A DNA stretch of 64,000 nt, taken from Aquanectria penicillioides (taxonomy: Eukaryota; Ascomycota; Sordariomycetes; Hypocreales; Nectriaceae). Shown piece after piece: positions 45,601-56,709 of this stretch (position 1 is its first letter; each line of letters opens with the position of its first letter). A model generated the notes under the pieces. It was not told the DNA's origin and searched no databases. It saw only the letters and a program-made list of their open reading frames with translations. Location of the stretch: positions 1,984,001-2,048,000 of the forward strand of contig PYIU01000007.1 in NCBI GenBank assembly GCA_003415625.1, read 5' to 3'. Position numbers and translations under genes: made by a program.

Positions 45601-47264
45601 ACAGTCAGTATTCATGCAAGTCAGATAGTGGCAACACCTTTACCACCCAACAGTTGTCATCGTCCAAGAGTTCGATAAGTATGTGCTGCTGAGTCAGCGG
45701 GTGGTCGTTTGAATGTTGGAACGCGTCACCCACGTATTTCCGGACCATGGATTGACTCTGGTTGCATCTGGCTTGCAGGGCTGTGCTAAGCAAACGCAAG
45801 CCTTGCATGGTTCCACGGCTGTGCGAGCCGACTTTGGCCCTTTACCTCGTCAGCGATCGGTACCATCCAATTATCCACCCTTTCCATGCGCTCTATTTTC
45901 AACGGCCCCATTTCTGCGAAGGGATATCTAGATAGCACGTATTGGCACCCATCGCTGGCTCAGCCTTGGGTTCGTCGAGATCTCCCTAAACCGGCTCCCT
46001 TGGATATGCCACCCCTTCATCAGGCATTAGGGCATGTGCTGTATCGCAACGGGGGCAGGAATGCGCTGATATTCATTGAAGCGGGTGAAAGCCAATGGCG
46101 AATAGGCAATCAAGACAAAACACGAGAGCATCCTTCGAAACGAGTGACCAGTCATTCTGAGCCTCCATTTCCAACCGTAGCACACCCCAAAGTCTAAGAC
46201 AGCAATGAGGGGTTGAGGTCATCAGCGGGCCCCCCGAAGAAACTCCTGCAAGAAGAGGAGCTTGCTGTGGGGGTCAAAGGTGGAAGAGAAGGGCGGCGGA
46301 AACTAAGACAAGGCTCAATAGCCAGGAAATAGTCCTGCAAGACCCTAAAGAAGGAGGCGATACAGAAGCGAGACTGGCACCCTCGATGGGTCTGGGTGCT
46401 GCTTTTTGCTGTTCAGGTCCCGTATTCTATCCTGGATTGATTGAACCTGGTCTGGCTACTACTGAGTAAATTGTTCAATTCAGATGGTGCAGCGCCCAAC
46501 GCAGGCGTTGAGAAACGAGTGGAACGCCCCACAATCAGATTAGTGCCGCAACCTTGGTACCTTCACTGTGAAACGAAGGGCCACAGACACAGAGTCTGAT
46601 CGATCTAATCGGCCGATGGCCACCGGCGGAGGAACCTTCGCTCTTGAGATTCCCACATTAACTATCATAAAAGACGCCACGGGACGCTGTCTGAGTTAGT
46701 TCCGTCTGCTGGGCATTGCTAATCTTACATCATATCGGTTTTGGTGAAGTAAAGTGCATCAATCAGCCTGCCAACATTTTAACATCGCCAACACGCAAGT
46801 GGCTCGCGCACGTGCAGCAGGCCCCGGCATTTTCTGGGGCATCTTGAAACGGTCAGATCAACCAGCCTCATCAACCTCCTGCAAACTACATTATCATCTT
46901 ATACACATACATGATCAAACCCTCGGGCTAGAGGATTGCCTATCGCACCGCCTCTCCAGCGTCAGCAATTCGTGTGCCACTGGTCTCAACTAGACCTCAA
47001 ATCCCCGTCGTTTACGAAGCACCGCCTCCCCACCTTCATCCGTGCCTCTCACACGCTGTCCCGGCTGCGATGTTGCGCGTGCGCCTACACCTCGAGTCAT
47101 GATCGCGTCTAGATCGCTTCGCCATCCTCATCGCCATCCACTATCGGGCCCGCCCCACGTTCACCGTTCGTGACCGTTTACCATTACTCCCCCACTCAGT
47201 AGCAACCGCCTCCGCCGCCATCAGCGTTAAGTCGTGGCCCCATCTTGGGCCGACCTAGCCCGGT
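42611..47264. other. 4.65-kb intergenic region
   Basis: This divergent spacer serves the SGNH-like gene (left) and the large disordered-protein gene (right). There is an A-run at 43070-43082, a TAGGTAGGTAACAG-type motif at about 44517 and a T-run at 44711-44720. Plus-strand frames at 43126-44151 and 45317-46197 have no recognisable motifs and overlap other frames. No RNA gene is found. The last 250 bases are C-rich and likely form the leader of the next gene. Confidence 0.4.
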
Positions 47265-50200
47265 ATGCTATCCCATCTGCGGTTCCACCGCCGAGGGCCT
47301 TCGAATCCCGCCTCCCCTTTGCCCGACCAGAATCCAACCTCACCTCACTCCTCAATCCTTTCGCCATACATGCCAGACGCATTCTCTCCGGAACTGCACA
47401 CGCCCTCCGGCTCCCCCGCCCTGCCACCCACGCTACCCCCCATTCCTCGAGTTACGTCAGCCGGATCCGAACCGTCGCCCGAGTCTCGACGAGATGCCGA
47501 TATGGTGCACCAAGCCGACCCCCGGCTACAGCAGTCGTCACGATCACCATACAGTGGGGGTTCTGGGTTCATAGGCGGCGTTGCCCTCCAGAAATACCAG
47601 CGAAACATGGAAGTCCAGAGTGTTGATGCTGTGGACAATACCAGAGTCACACCCGGTAGCCATGCCACTCCGTCGAGGCCGCCTCCACAGCCAACGAGGA
47701 ATTCGAGGCAATCAGCCTCTTTCAGCACACCGACGGAGCTTCAAAACTCGACAGGAGCTTCTACGGGCCGTCGTCCTCCAGGCATCCGCATACATACAGA
47801 GTTACCTACCCTCTCACAGGCTACAAGCAACACCGATAACCCAAAGCCCAAAAAGGGCCTGCCATTTCTAAAGAATCCGATGTCGACCTTGTTGATGAGA
47901 CGGAAAAATAGCCAGCAGGTGGCTGATCTTGCCTCTCTTCCTTTAAAGAAAGGCCCAGAGGAGCCCATGTACGATCCGCGGATCAGGGGAACCCGTGTTC
48001 ATGACTTCAGTGCTCCAAGACCCAAGAAAACTGCCCCCAACAGAGACCCAGCCTACATACTCTCTCCGCCTCAGTCCGGTTCTCTGCCCGAGTTAGAGAG
48101 GTTCCCTAACCCTCTTTCTTCACCAATGGAGAATGTCCAAGTTTCGTCAACAAATCAGCGCAACCCAAGCAACGCCTCAGAGTCAATTTATTCCCAAAAC
48201 TCGCCCGCGTCAAAAGCGACATCCAGCACAACGTCGGACCCTACTACTAGATCTGCAGCCGCAACTTCACCCCTGCCGCCTCCCCAACATGCTCCGCCAC
48301 TTCCTCCGAAGGACGATGGTCCAATCTCTGTTCAACCAAGATCGTCCGTAGCATCTCGACTCATCGACGATTCCAGCTCGGTGTACTCCAGACCATCTAC
48401 TTGTCTTGCCCCCTCTCGGGGACCTTCCCTAAAGGATCCTTCTGCTCTTCCGCGGCACATGAAAAGTACATCTTCGAGGTTCAGCTTTGATATGATTGGT
48501 GCTGCAAAGCAAGAAAAACTTCTAGAAGATCGACATCGGCAACGAGAGGCAGAAAAGAATATCGCCGATCCCCCTTCCAACCGAGACTCCCGATTTGATG
48601 ATTTTGACGACGATGCTTTTGACTATGATGCTATGATGGATGATGATGGTTTGGAAGAGAGGATTCCAGGAGTCAACGCGGACTTTGACGATGAGGAGTA
48701 CCCAGAGGAGGAGATCAATATGGTGGGTGACGACGATGTTGGAGATGAGCTAGACCCGGACAACGATCAGGAGAACTTTGCGGGTTTCGTCTTTCAAAGA
48801 TCCAATCCGGTGTCATCGTTGACGAGCCCTCAAAGCGCTGGGTTCATTGTTACACCACGGGATGCGGACGGGAATGCGATAGGCTACGCCATGAGCAAGG
48901 ATAGCCCTATGCTTCCCAACTCGTTGTCCCCCAAGCTCCTCTCTCCTCAAATGTTACCAAATCCCGAACTACTGGCTGCTGGGTTGGGAATTCGGGGCCT
49001 CGACCTGCCCGGCCCCACAAAGGTTGAGAACGAAGCCGCATTCCAGCAGCATCAACAACTCCCCCTTGCCAATGTACCTCGCCCCGAAAGGCAAGACGAC
49101 CTCTATTTTGACGATGGAATGATCGGGTTTGAAAATGAATTCGCAGAGGACCTCGCTGCGCCACCGGAATGGGATGAGACCCCCTTTGACGAGTCCATTT
49201 TTGACAACAACGATACTGATCAATTTGGCCGACCTATCGCTGGGGCGTTTGCCCAGGCCCAGGCGGAACGGCGCGCCGCCCAGCAAGACCCAGTCAAGCG
49301 GGAATCTGATATTACGTCTCGGTTCTCTGCTCAGTCTGGTGTTTCTCAGTCAACCGCCCACACTTCTCTCAGCGCTGATGGGCAGAATGCGGCTCCCGAC
49401 CAAGATCCCAAAGAAGCTTCTCTACCACATTTACCGGACGAAGATTCTGCTGTACCCAAAGAAGCCAATTCTGACGGTGACACGGTGGCTGCGTACCAGG
49501 CTGCTCTCGCTGCAGCCGCCCATGAGGCTGCTCTCTCTGGCAAATTCCAGCGCCTCTCGTCGCCTCCACCAAACGAGCCACCCTCTTCGGAAATGGGTCA
49601 ATCCCCTAACACTCCCGACCCTGTAGGTTCTTGCGATAATGACAATTATGATGACTACGGATACTCGTATGAGGACATGGCTGATTTCGAGCTTGATGAT
49701 GATGCCATCATTGCCGAAGCAAACGCGAGTGCATTAGCCAACGATTCAGATGGATGGTATGGTCAAGAATTTGGCTTTTATTCTGCCCCGGCCAACACAC
49801 ACCACGGGCCTCAGCCTTCATCGGACTTCGAGTATGCCAACGGCGGGTTCTTCGGGCCAAAGGGCAGTCTCGATCGCTCAACTAGCGGACGTATGGTGTC
49901 CCGAGAACCAAATCTCACGCCTATCACGGAACGGTCTGAGTATTCGAACCGAAACTCGATCATGAGCCTCAATATGCCGGGTTTCAGTTCCGGGACGCCC
50001 ATCCAGAGCCCGGGCCTTGCCCAACTTGCGCTTTTGGGTGATCATGGCGACGAGATGAGTTTGTCTGCCCTTCTTCGCCTTCGGTCCAAGGCTTGGGGAG
50101 GCTCCCAGGCCAGCTTAGTTTCTAGCCACGGTTCGCCCCGGTCGGAGAGAGGAGATGTGCCCAGTTCGCCCTGGGCTCCCACATTCTCGAGCCCAACCGC

Positions 50201-50690
50201 TTATCACGCCCGAAAGAACTCAGTTTTGTCGACGGTCAGTCAAGACTCTGAGGACAACTGCAGCATATCAGGAAGTCCTACGTTGACAATAGGCTTCCCT
50301 ATTCTTACATCCTCTCCACCTCCCGTACCACCATTGGACGGGCTTGTGGTCGACTCACCAGATGGGATTGAAGCATTACAGCCAACTGCAGCATCCGCGT
50401 CGCCACAACCAGAATACATCGTTTCGCCAATCTGTGACCCAACCAATAACCCGCTATCACCCACGGGGACCGGCGCACTAGAGCGGCACAGGAGCTCCGA
50501 GAGCTCAGGCTCCAATGTAGCCTCCCGGCGCTCTGGAATGGGCCATCGGCACAAGTCTTCCGCGGAGAGCATCTCATACACAAAAGAGAAGGACAGTGGA
50601 GCTACTCGCTGGGTTTTGGAACGACGTCGCACCGGCGAGTCGGGACAGGAAATCCTCGAGCGAGAAGTCGTTGAAGGTGGACACATTTAA
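47265..50690 (+). CDS. large conserved disordered protein, function unknown
   Basis: This single-exon gene encodes 1141 residues. Most of the protein is low-complexity Ser/Pro/Asn/Gln-rich sequence with no globular enzyme domain. Residues about 1-340 are Pro/Ser-rich with basic patches (KKGLPFLKNPMSTLLMRRK). A conserved-looking core starts at about 395 with STSSRFSFDMIGAAKQEKLLEDRHRQRE, a short charged helix. It leads into a very acidic block at about 440-515 (DDFDDDAFDYDAMMDDDG, then GVNADFDDEE) and on to ENFAGFVFQRSNP and TPRDADGNAIGYAM. Further acidic repeats follow. The C-terminus ends RWVLERRRTGESGQEILEREVVEG, a pattern I associate with a widespread Pezizomycotina protein without a firm name. 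There are many SP/TP sites, so phosphorylation is likely. The length and uninterrupted frame make the gene call safe; the role is open. Confidence 0.85.
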   Translation: MLSHLRFHRRGPSNPASPLPDQNPTSPHSSILSPYMPDAFSPELHTPSGSPALPPTLPPIPRVTSAGSEPSPESRRDADMVHQADPRLQQSSRSPYSGGSGFIGGVALQKYQRNMEVQSVDAVDNTRVTPGSHATPSRPPPQPTRNSRQSASFSTPTELQNSTGASTGRRPPGIRIHTELPTLSQATSNTDNPKPKKGLPFLKNPMSTLLMRRKNSQQVADLASLPLKKGPEEPMYDPRIRGTRVHDFSAPRPKKTAPNRDPAYILSPPQSGSLPELERFPNPLSSPMENVQVSSTNQRNPSNASESIYSQNSPASKATSSTTSDPTTRSAAATSPLPPPQHAPPLPPKDDGPISVQPRSSVASRLIDDSSSVYSRPSTCLAPSRGPSLKDPSALPRHMKSTSSRFSFDMIGAAKQEKLLEDRHRQREAEKNIADPPSNRDSRFDDFDDDAFDYDAMMDDDGLEERIPGVNADFDDEEYPEEEINMVGDDDVGDELDPDNDQENFAGFVFQRSNPVSSLTSPQSAGFIVTPRDADGNAIGYAMSKDSPMLPNSLSPKLLSPQMLPNPELLAAGLGIRGLDLPGPTKVENEAAFQQHQQLPLANVPRPERQDDLYFDDGMIGFENEFAEDLAAPPEWDETPFDESIFDNNDTDQFGRPIAGAFAQAQAERRAAQQDPVKRESDITSRFSAQSGVSQSTAHTSLSADGQNAAPDQDPKEASLPHLPDEDSAVPKEANSDGDTVAAYQAALAAAAHEAALSGKFQRLSSPPPNEPPSSEMGQSPNTPDPVGSCDNDNYDDYGYSYEDMADFELDDDAIIAEANASALANDSDGWYGQEFGFYSAPANTHHGPQPSSDFEYANGGFFGPKGSLDRSTSGRMVSREPNLTPITERSEYSNRNSIMSLNMPGFSSGTPIQSPGLAQLALLGDHGDEMSLSALLRLRSKAWGGSQASLVSSHGSPRSERGDVPSSPWAPTFSSPTAYHARKNSVLSTVSQDSEDNCSISGSPTLTIGFPILTSSPPPVPPLDGLVVDSPDGIEALQPTAASASPQPEYIVSPICDPTNNPLSPTGTGALERHRSSESSGSNVASRRSGMGHRHKSSAESISYTKEKDSGATRWVLERRRTGESGQEILEREVVEGGHI

Positions 50691-51654
50691 ACCACTTGGT
50701 TGAATCACGAAAAACTCGGCGTTGCGATACACGAGATATACGATGAATGGTGACAGGGAGTTTTCTTTACCCCTAGTGCGAAATTTCAATACATAAGCAA
50801 ATTATGGCATTTGAGCCCCCAAAAAAAGTCATTTTGTTGGAGGGTAAGCAGCTCGTTGCCGTGCCTTTTTCTAGAGAGGCTGTCTTGCAAAGGATGTCGG
50901 GAAAAGTTCGGTTCTGGTGTTGGAGGAAACATACCCCCGGATTTGTTGCATGATTGGTGGAATTGGAAACTGGTCAGGATATTCTTCAAGCCTGGGGCTG
51001 GAGCTCGGTGACTGTCAATAGTGAATGAAGGGTCAAATAATACGGACCAGTTGATATCATAATATGACAAAGTATTTTCACACAACAATGCGGAAATTCG
51101 CCCTTAGGAATCTGTGCGAGCGGCTTTGAAATGGAGCGACCGAAATATTGCTAAGAGGCATATATTCCCTAGTGACAGTGAGAAGCTCACCCTTGAAGAC
51201 TAATACCATGCTCGCCCATGTTCTGAACCCCGAGCTCATACATTTCTAACTCGATGGGTTGTAGGGTGGGAAACACAATTGGCGAGTATTCTTTCTTGCC
51301 CTAACTGAGATTCCACGTGTCAATCGACTTGGCCTTTTTATAGCCTATCTATACTTGTATCAACATCAGTACACTGTAGATTGATGTAGGAATGGCAGGC
51401 TTTTGTTCAAATTACGAAATCCAATCTGTTGAAACCAAATGCTGTCTCACAGTTTTATCATGCCCATAAAATAATGCAATTCCGGGCGTTTTGGGATCAG
51501 CGCGCTGACTAATCATTCAAATGGCCTCCATTCGTTAGAACCCTAGTACGCCTTGCGTAACCACATCGCCAACCTAACCCTCTTCTTAGCTGAGTAGTCT
51601 GACCTCAACCTCTCAAATTTACTTTCCAATGATATTATAATCTAGTTACATAAA
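50691..51654. other. intergenic region
   Basis: About 960 bases of mixed composition lie between two plus-strand genes. Nothing is recognised besides short frames. It holds the terminator of the disordered-protein gene and the promoter of the DUF1992 gene. Confidence 0.5.
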
Positions 51655-53298
51655 ATGGTGCTGGCCCTAAGTCGGGTCCCGTTTGTTTGTGGGCGCTGTC
51701 TGCGAGGGACTATCCAATACAGAACACTGATTGCTCCCTACTCAACACAACATTCACAGAATGGCAAACCAAGCCATGGGAACAACAGTTCAGAAGAGAC
51801 GACATCGGATAATGAAGGAAGCACTCCCGCTAAAGAGCCTGGGCCATTGGCTCGTCGCCTAGAAGAAGCTACGGAAGAAGCACTGTTTACGGGCGGAACG
51901 GCTGGGAGGCGTGCAATCGAAGACGCGGGCTTTTCCGAAGAGCTCAGGGAAAAGCTACTGAATAAAATTGCAGATGCCAAATTCCGGACGCAGTATGCTG
52001 GGGCAATTTCTCAGGCGGATATACCAGACTCTGCCGGGGAGGGCACAAAGCACACGGCAGCGGCGAAGCCATGGACAGGACAAGAGCCCTTGGCAGATGG
52101 TGTTCTACGAATGCTGGACGGTGCAAGGAAGCCTCTTAATCCAGGTCTACGAAGCAAATTCCAGGCCCCGCCTGTAGATATGCGATTGCAGCGAGGGCTA
52201 GTCAAGACACCTGGACAGAAGGTAGCAACGGCAAGGGATAGGGCATCAATGTACGTGGGCATGGACTTGAAGAGCAAGAACGGGCTCAACGAAGAGGAAA
52301 AGGAAGCGTTCCGAAAGGAGTTAAAGGAACGGTTCGAGCCTGGAGCGCGGGCAATGCCCAACACGATGACCGGGCTTGCAGCCCTTGCTAACGAGCGCAT
52401 TGAGAACGCTATTGCCCGGGGCCAGTTCAAGAACATACCGCGCGGTCCTGGAGTGGAGCGAGACGCGCGTGCCGATAACCCGTTCATTGACACAACTGAG
52501 TACATCATGAACAAGATGATCCAGAGGCAAGATCTAGTGCCACCTTGGATCGAGAAGCAACAGGAGCTAGCCAAAGCTGCGAGGACGTTCCGCGCCAGGC
52601 TGCGCAATGATTGGAAGAGGCATGCAGCAAGGATGATTGCATCCAAGGGAGGTTCTTTGGAAGATCAGATGCGCAGAGCGGAGCAATATGCCCTCGCCGA
52701 AGAAGTGCATAACCCCAGTGCACCTGGAGAAGAAAAGACCAAAGCCTTTAATACGCCAGTCTTGTCCAGTGAGATGGATGGACTAATTCCGACCGAGGCG
52801 ATGCAAATGAACAAGCCAACTACGACCGAACCTCAGCCCGAGCCCGGGCCCGAGCCCAGGCAGAAGGAGCAGGCATCTATTGACTCGAGACAAGTTGGAA
52901 CGTCCTCGGCCCCCCTGCCACCGCCTTTCCGAGATATTTCATGGCAGCTGGCGGAAAAGGCGTATCTGGAACTGGCGGTCGAGGATCTTAATCGGCTGGC
53001 GCGGAGCTACAATTTGATGGCTCCGGACCTGGCCAAGAAGGGGTACTTCTCGCTGGAGCGAGAATTGCGGGCGTGCTTCGCGGACGTGGCGCCTGAGGTG
53101 GCCAAGGAGATTCAGGTGCGGGCGCTAAGGGGCGAGGTGCGGAGCCGAGGCCTGCGGGGAGGTGAGGGGACGCAAGGGGATGGGGGAATCATGGAGCGGT
53201 TGTCTGGGGGTAAGAGGGTTCAGATCCATGTGGAGGCAGAAGAAAAGGCCTATGGGCTGAAGCAGTGGTGGAGAGACGTTTGGAAAAGGGAGCAGTAG
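51655..53298 (+). CDS. DnaJC28-like DUF1992 protein, probably mitochondrial
   Basis: This single-exon gene encodes 547 residues. The N-terminus (MVLALSRVPFVCGRCLRGT, basic and free of acidic residues) looks like a mitochondrial targeting sequence. A Ser/Thr-rich linker follows, then a helical region PLARRLEEATEEALFTGG. The DUF1992 core shared with DnaJ homologue subfamily C member 28 is near residues 243-325: ANERIENAIARGQFKNIPRGPG, then the DNPFIDTTEYIMNKMIQRQDLVPPWIE block and a charged helix (RARLRNDWKRH). There is no J domain, as is usual for fungal members. A Pro/Glu-rich linker with a PEPGPEPR tandem leads to a conserved C-terminal helical part. The human relative is mitochondrial, but the molecular function of the domain is poorly defined. 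Confidence 0.85.
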   Translation: MVLALSRVPFVCGRCLRGTIQYRTLIAPYSTQHSQNGKPSHGNNSSEETTSDNEGSTPAKEPGPLARRLEEATEEALFTGGTAGRRAIEDAGFSEELREKLLNKIADAKFRTQYAGAISQADIPDSAGEGTKHTAAAKPWTGQEPLADGVLRMLDGARKPLNPGLRSKFQAPPVDMRLQRGLVKTPGQKVATARDRASMYVGMDLKSKNGLNEEEKEAFRKELKERFEPGARAMPNTMTGLAALANERIENAIARGQFKNIPRGPGVERDARADNPFIDTTEYIMNKMIQRQDLVPPWIEKQQELAKAARTFRARLRNDWKRHAARMIASKGGSLEDQMRRAEQYALAEEVHNPSAPGEEKTKAFNTPVLSSEMDGLIPTEAMQMNKPTTTEPQPEPGPEPRQKEQASIDSRQVGTSSAPLPPPFRDISWQLAEKAYLELAVEDLNRLARSYNLMAPDLAKKGYFSLERELRACFADVAPEVAKEIQVRALRGEVRSRGLRGGEGTQGDGGIMERLSGGKRVQIHVEAEEKAYGLKQWWRDVWKREQ

Positions 53299-56200
53299 GA
53301 GAACGCTGCTCCATAGTGTCAACCCTGGAGCAGTTTGCAATGTAAGATATCGCAACTCCCATTTTGTCAACGGATAGATACGATCATGCTGTGCAGTGCA
53401 CTGCAACGCTGACTGGGGTCTTGTCGTCCCTGCCACCACTTGTTGTTGCGTCACAGCAACACTCCCCTCCCTCCCCGAGCGGGTATCGTCGCCTGTTTGG
53501 GGAACGACTCTGAGATCAAACTCTTACACCCATTCGTCCGATGGACTTCGAGAATCCCGGTTCCAGCCCACGTGTTCATATGTAGATTAATAAAAGCAAA
53601 AAAAAAAAAAAAAACCATGCCCGAGAAGAAGCTCTTTGGAAATAGAAGCAAAAGCGAGGTGGGAAATCGGACTCGGGGACTAGGGGGGACGAAAGGATTG
53701 GAGATGGGGCCCGCAGCCCGAGAGCTCGGAGAGAACGCCGCGACCAGGAGTATGTAAATGGTCGAATCAGCTGACAGCTCAGCGGACACCATGCCAGAAA
53801 AGGCTGCAGCCCCTCACTTCAAATAAGTGTTGGAGTTTTGATGTCCCGTTTTCTTGCCGTAGGTGCCCTCGTGATGGCGCTCGAACGACGCTCATGCTTG
53901 GCTAATGGTGCGGTGGGATAAGGCCTTTGCCGCGATCCCTGGTCTGCAACGTCGGAACCCGGATGCTTTTGGCCACTTCTTTTCTCTTGATTCTCCACAC
54001 TTTGACGACGGAGAAATTACACGAATGTAGCTAATGGACATTGCAGTTATTCTCCACCTCCACCATTTCCCTTCCCTCCTCCGCCTTTTCGCCCGCCAAA
54101 GCCCCCCTCCCCAGTTCCCCCAGACTCTGGCCAATTTTTCTTCCTCGTTTATTTTACCCCACGCGGAGAACTGTTGGCTGACCTACCAGGGGTGGTCTGG
54201 TTTAGCTCTGTTTGGTGGCTCCGGGTATGAGGGAGTGGTTGGTCATGCATTTGATATTCACCCACCCCCTCGGTATGGGGAAGCGATATTGGGCAATAGA
54301 GCCAAGCTTTGAGGGATATCGTCCTGGGTCGAGGCTAGCGAGCTATTCACTAGTTCATGGGAAAATACGTATGGAGAAGAGAGAAAAAGAAGCAGAGGAC
54401 TTCGGGTCGGTAAACTTCCGATATCCCGTGTCCGGGGGTTGCGTTGGTATTAGTCTGGCATGAGTCCAGCAACAGGGGAGACCCCAAACCATGGCCATAA
54501 TGGACCCAGAACATGCCACTGTGTGTAGGCACATCGCACATTTTACATCACATGGTGTACCAGTATTGGGGTACATGCGGATTCTTTCCCTTTGGGCTGC
54601 ACCGCTGGTGTGCTTTGCTGTTCTGCCTAAGGAGACAGAAGATGGGGACAAGCGATCAAGGTTTGATGTCACCACACCATGAGCATTCATGACAACCCCC
54701 CGTAGTCAGCATGCCGTTCTCGGATACCGTCTTCCACCCGAAAGTCAATAGTGGTGTTTGTTTTCGCTCTGGAGATTAGTCTCCCCTCGGCGCTTCAAAG
54801 CAGGAGGCACACGAACCAATTACAGATGAGGCATATGGCACAACGAGTAAGTCGTTCATTCACCAGATCAAAACGCGGTCGTTGTCCATCGGCCTTCTCG
54901 CCGGGTGGCGCCTTCGCTGACCCCCAACGCCAATGGCAAGCGTCAAACCCCAGGCAAGCCACTAAAATGGGGATCGAAATCGAGATTGATGGAGCCGGTG
55001 GTTCTTGTTTCTTTTTCGTTTGCCAGGCCTGCATGCGGAGTGGGTTTGAGGGCGGCAGAGCCGCAACATAACGGGCGTGTCCACTTCAACTCCACGTCTT
55101 GGCCGTGGACATTGGGGAGGGGAGAGAGAACACGGGACGTACATATCGTAGCTGGTTGATAGACGGACGTTGAAAGAAGGTACGCCTGCTGAATAACGAT
55201 GGCTGCGTGGCCGTCCGGCCCGACAAGCTTTGTGGGTGCGGCTACATCAGGCCTAGAGCGGAAGGAGGTGGTGTGTTGATGTTTGTAAGTTGCCTCCATC
55301 TCCACTTTCGACTCTATCCGTCTCGTCGCCCTCGCAAGCCCCCAAGAAAATCCCAACGTCAAACTGAATCGCTGGTTTAGCGCAGAACTTCCCCACATGG
55401 TCGTGCCCTCACCCCGGCCAGAGTCCCTCCAACCTCGGCCACAGCCCATGGGTTCGCATGCAGCCTTTTGCAACAAACGACGGCACGACGGCGGGACGCG
55501 CGTGGCAGAGTCATGGACAAGGGCCAATGGCCCCCAATGGCCCAATCAGGTCTCCTCCATCACTCATCCATCACCACACACAAACCACACTCCCCCCTCC
55601 CCATTGCCTTTTGCCTTTTGCCTTTTCCTTTTTGCCTTCTTCACCCGCCAACCAACCCCCAGCCGACGCTAATAAAGGGCTTGGACTGAACACGTAAAAG
55701 TGTTGCATGTTGAATAAACCCCCCCCCCTGTCTGACCCCAAACTGGGGTTAGGCCCAGCGGCGGCTCCATGACTCTCGAACAACCGCAGCCCTGCTGCAT
55801 CCTCCTCCTCATCAATTCTTCTTCTCCAGTCAGTGCATGCCTGTCTGGCTGATCTTCAAGGCCTGTCTCTCTCGTCTCGTTCCCCGGTCCCCGTTTTCCC
55901 CGCTCAATCTTGTCCTAGCCTTGGGCCTGGGGCGTTGGAACCTGAGCGTTGGACCGTGGGCTAGGCCGTCTACGGTCATCACGGGCTTCCATGGTCCATG
56001 TGTCCAGTTAGAGGCCATCATCATCTTTGGTCAAATCTCCAGGATTCCACACTAAAAAAAAAACTCACCCCGAGTTGCTTGCATTGGAAAAACCCATCAC
56101 CTGTAGCCCATGAGACCAAGCCTCGAGCCATGACCCAACGTCCCATCCCATTATCTACCCCCCGCGCGTAGCTATTCCTCCTTCGGCCTCCCCGTCTTCC

Positions 56201-56709
56201 CCCGCCTTTTCCCTCATTGTCTCCCACTTGCCGGCTCATCTAACAATCAGTTGCCGAAGTTGGGGTTATAAAATAACGGCCTTGGATCCCCCCAATTTTC
56301 ACTCTTCTCTCTTGTCGCTACCCCTCACACTCATATCCTCAAACTCCCCGTTTATCCCCCCCCCCCCCCCCCTTTTTTTTATATATACAAATACCCTCGA
56401 CGGCCCAGCTGTTTGAAACCTCTGTGCCTCGTTTCTCTTGTCACTGCGTTTCTTCAGTAACAACACACGACACGGCAAGACGCATCCAAAGTCGTTGCGT
56501 TCGGCCCTTCCCGGTGTCGAAGGCGACACTGTGACGTTTTGTTGAGTGGGGACATCAACTAAGGAAGACCCCACAGATAGCCCGAGCAATCATCACACCT
56601 GCAATTCCCCAATCTCCTCCAATCTCCTCCAATCTCATCTCAATTGCTTTCAAATCTCTTCCCACGGCCTTATTCTTCCAACCTAACGTTCTCATAATCG
56701 TTTCCAACA
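53299..56709. other. 3.4-kb intergenic region, sugar-transporter promoter at the right end
   Basis: No gene is recognised. An A17 run lies at 53599-53615. C-rich homopolymers are frequent toward the right, including C10 at about 55719-55728 and the C17T8 tract listed separately. The last 400 bases before the transporter are pyrimidine-rich and contain an imperfect tandem of CAATCTCCTC at 56609-56640, typical of a strong fungal promoter and leader. Confidence 0.45.
56356..56380. repeat. C17-T8 tract upstream of the sugar transporter
   Basis: Seventeen C's are followed directly by eight T's, about 330 bases before the transporter start codon. An alternating ATATATA follows. This pure pyrimidine strand could adopt unusual DNA structure, and its length is likely unstable. 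Confidence 0.9.
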
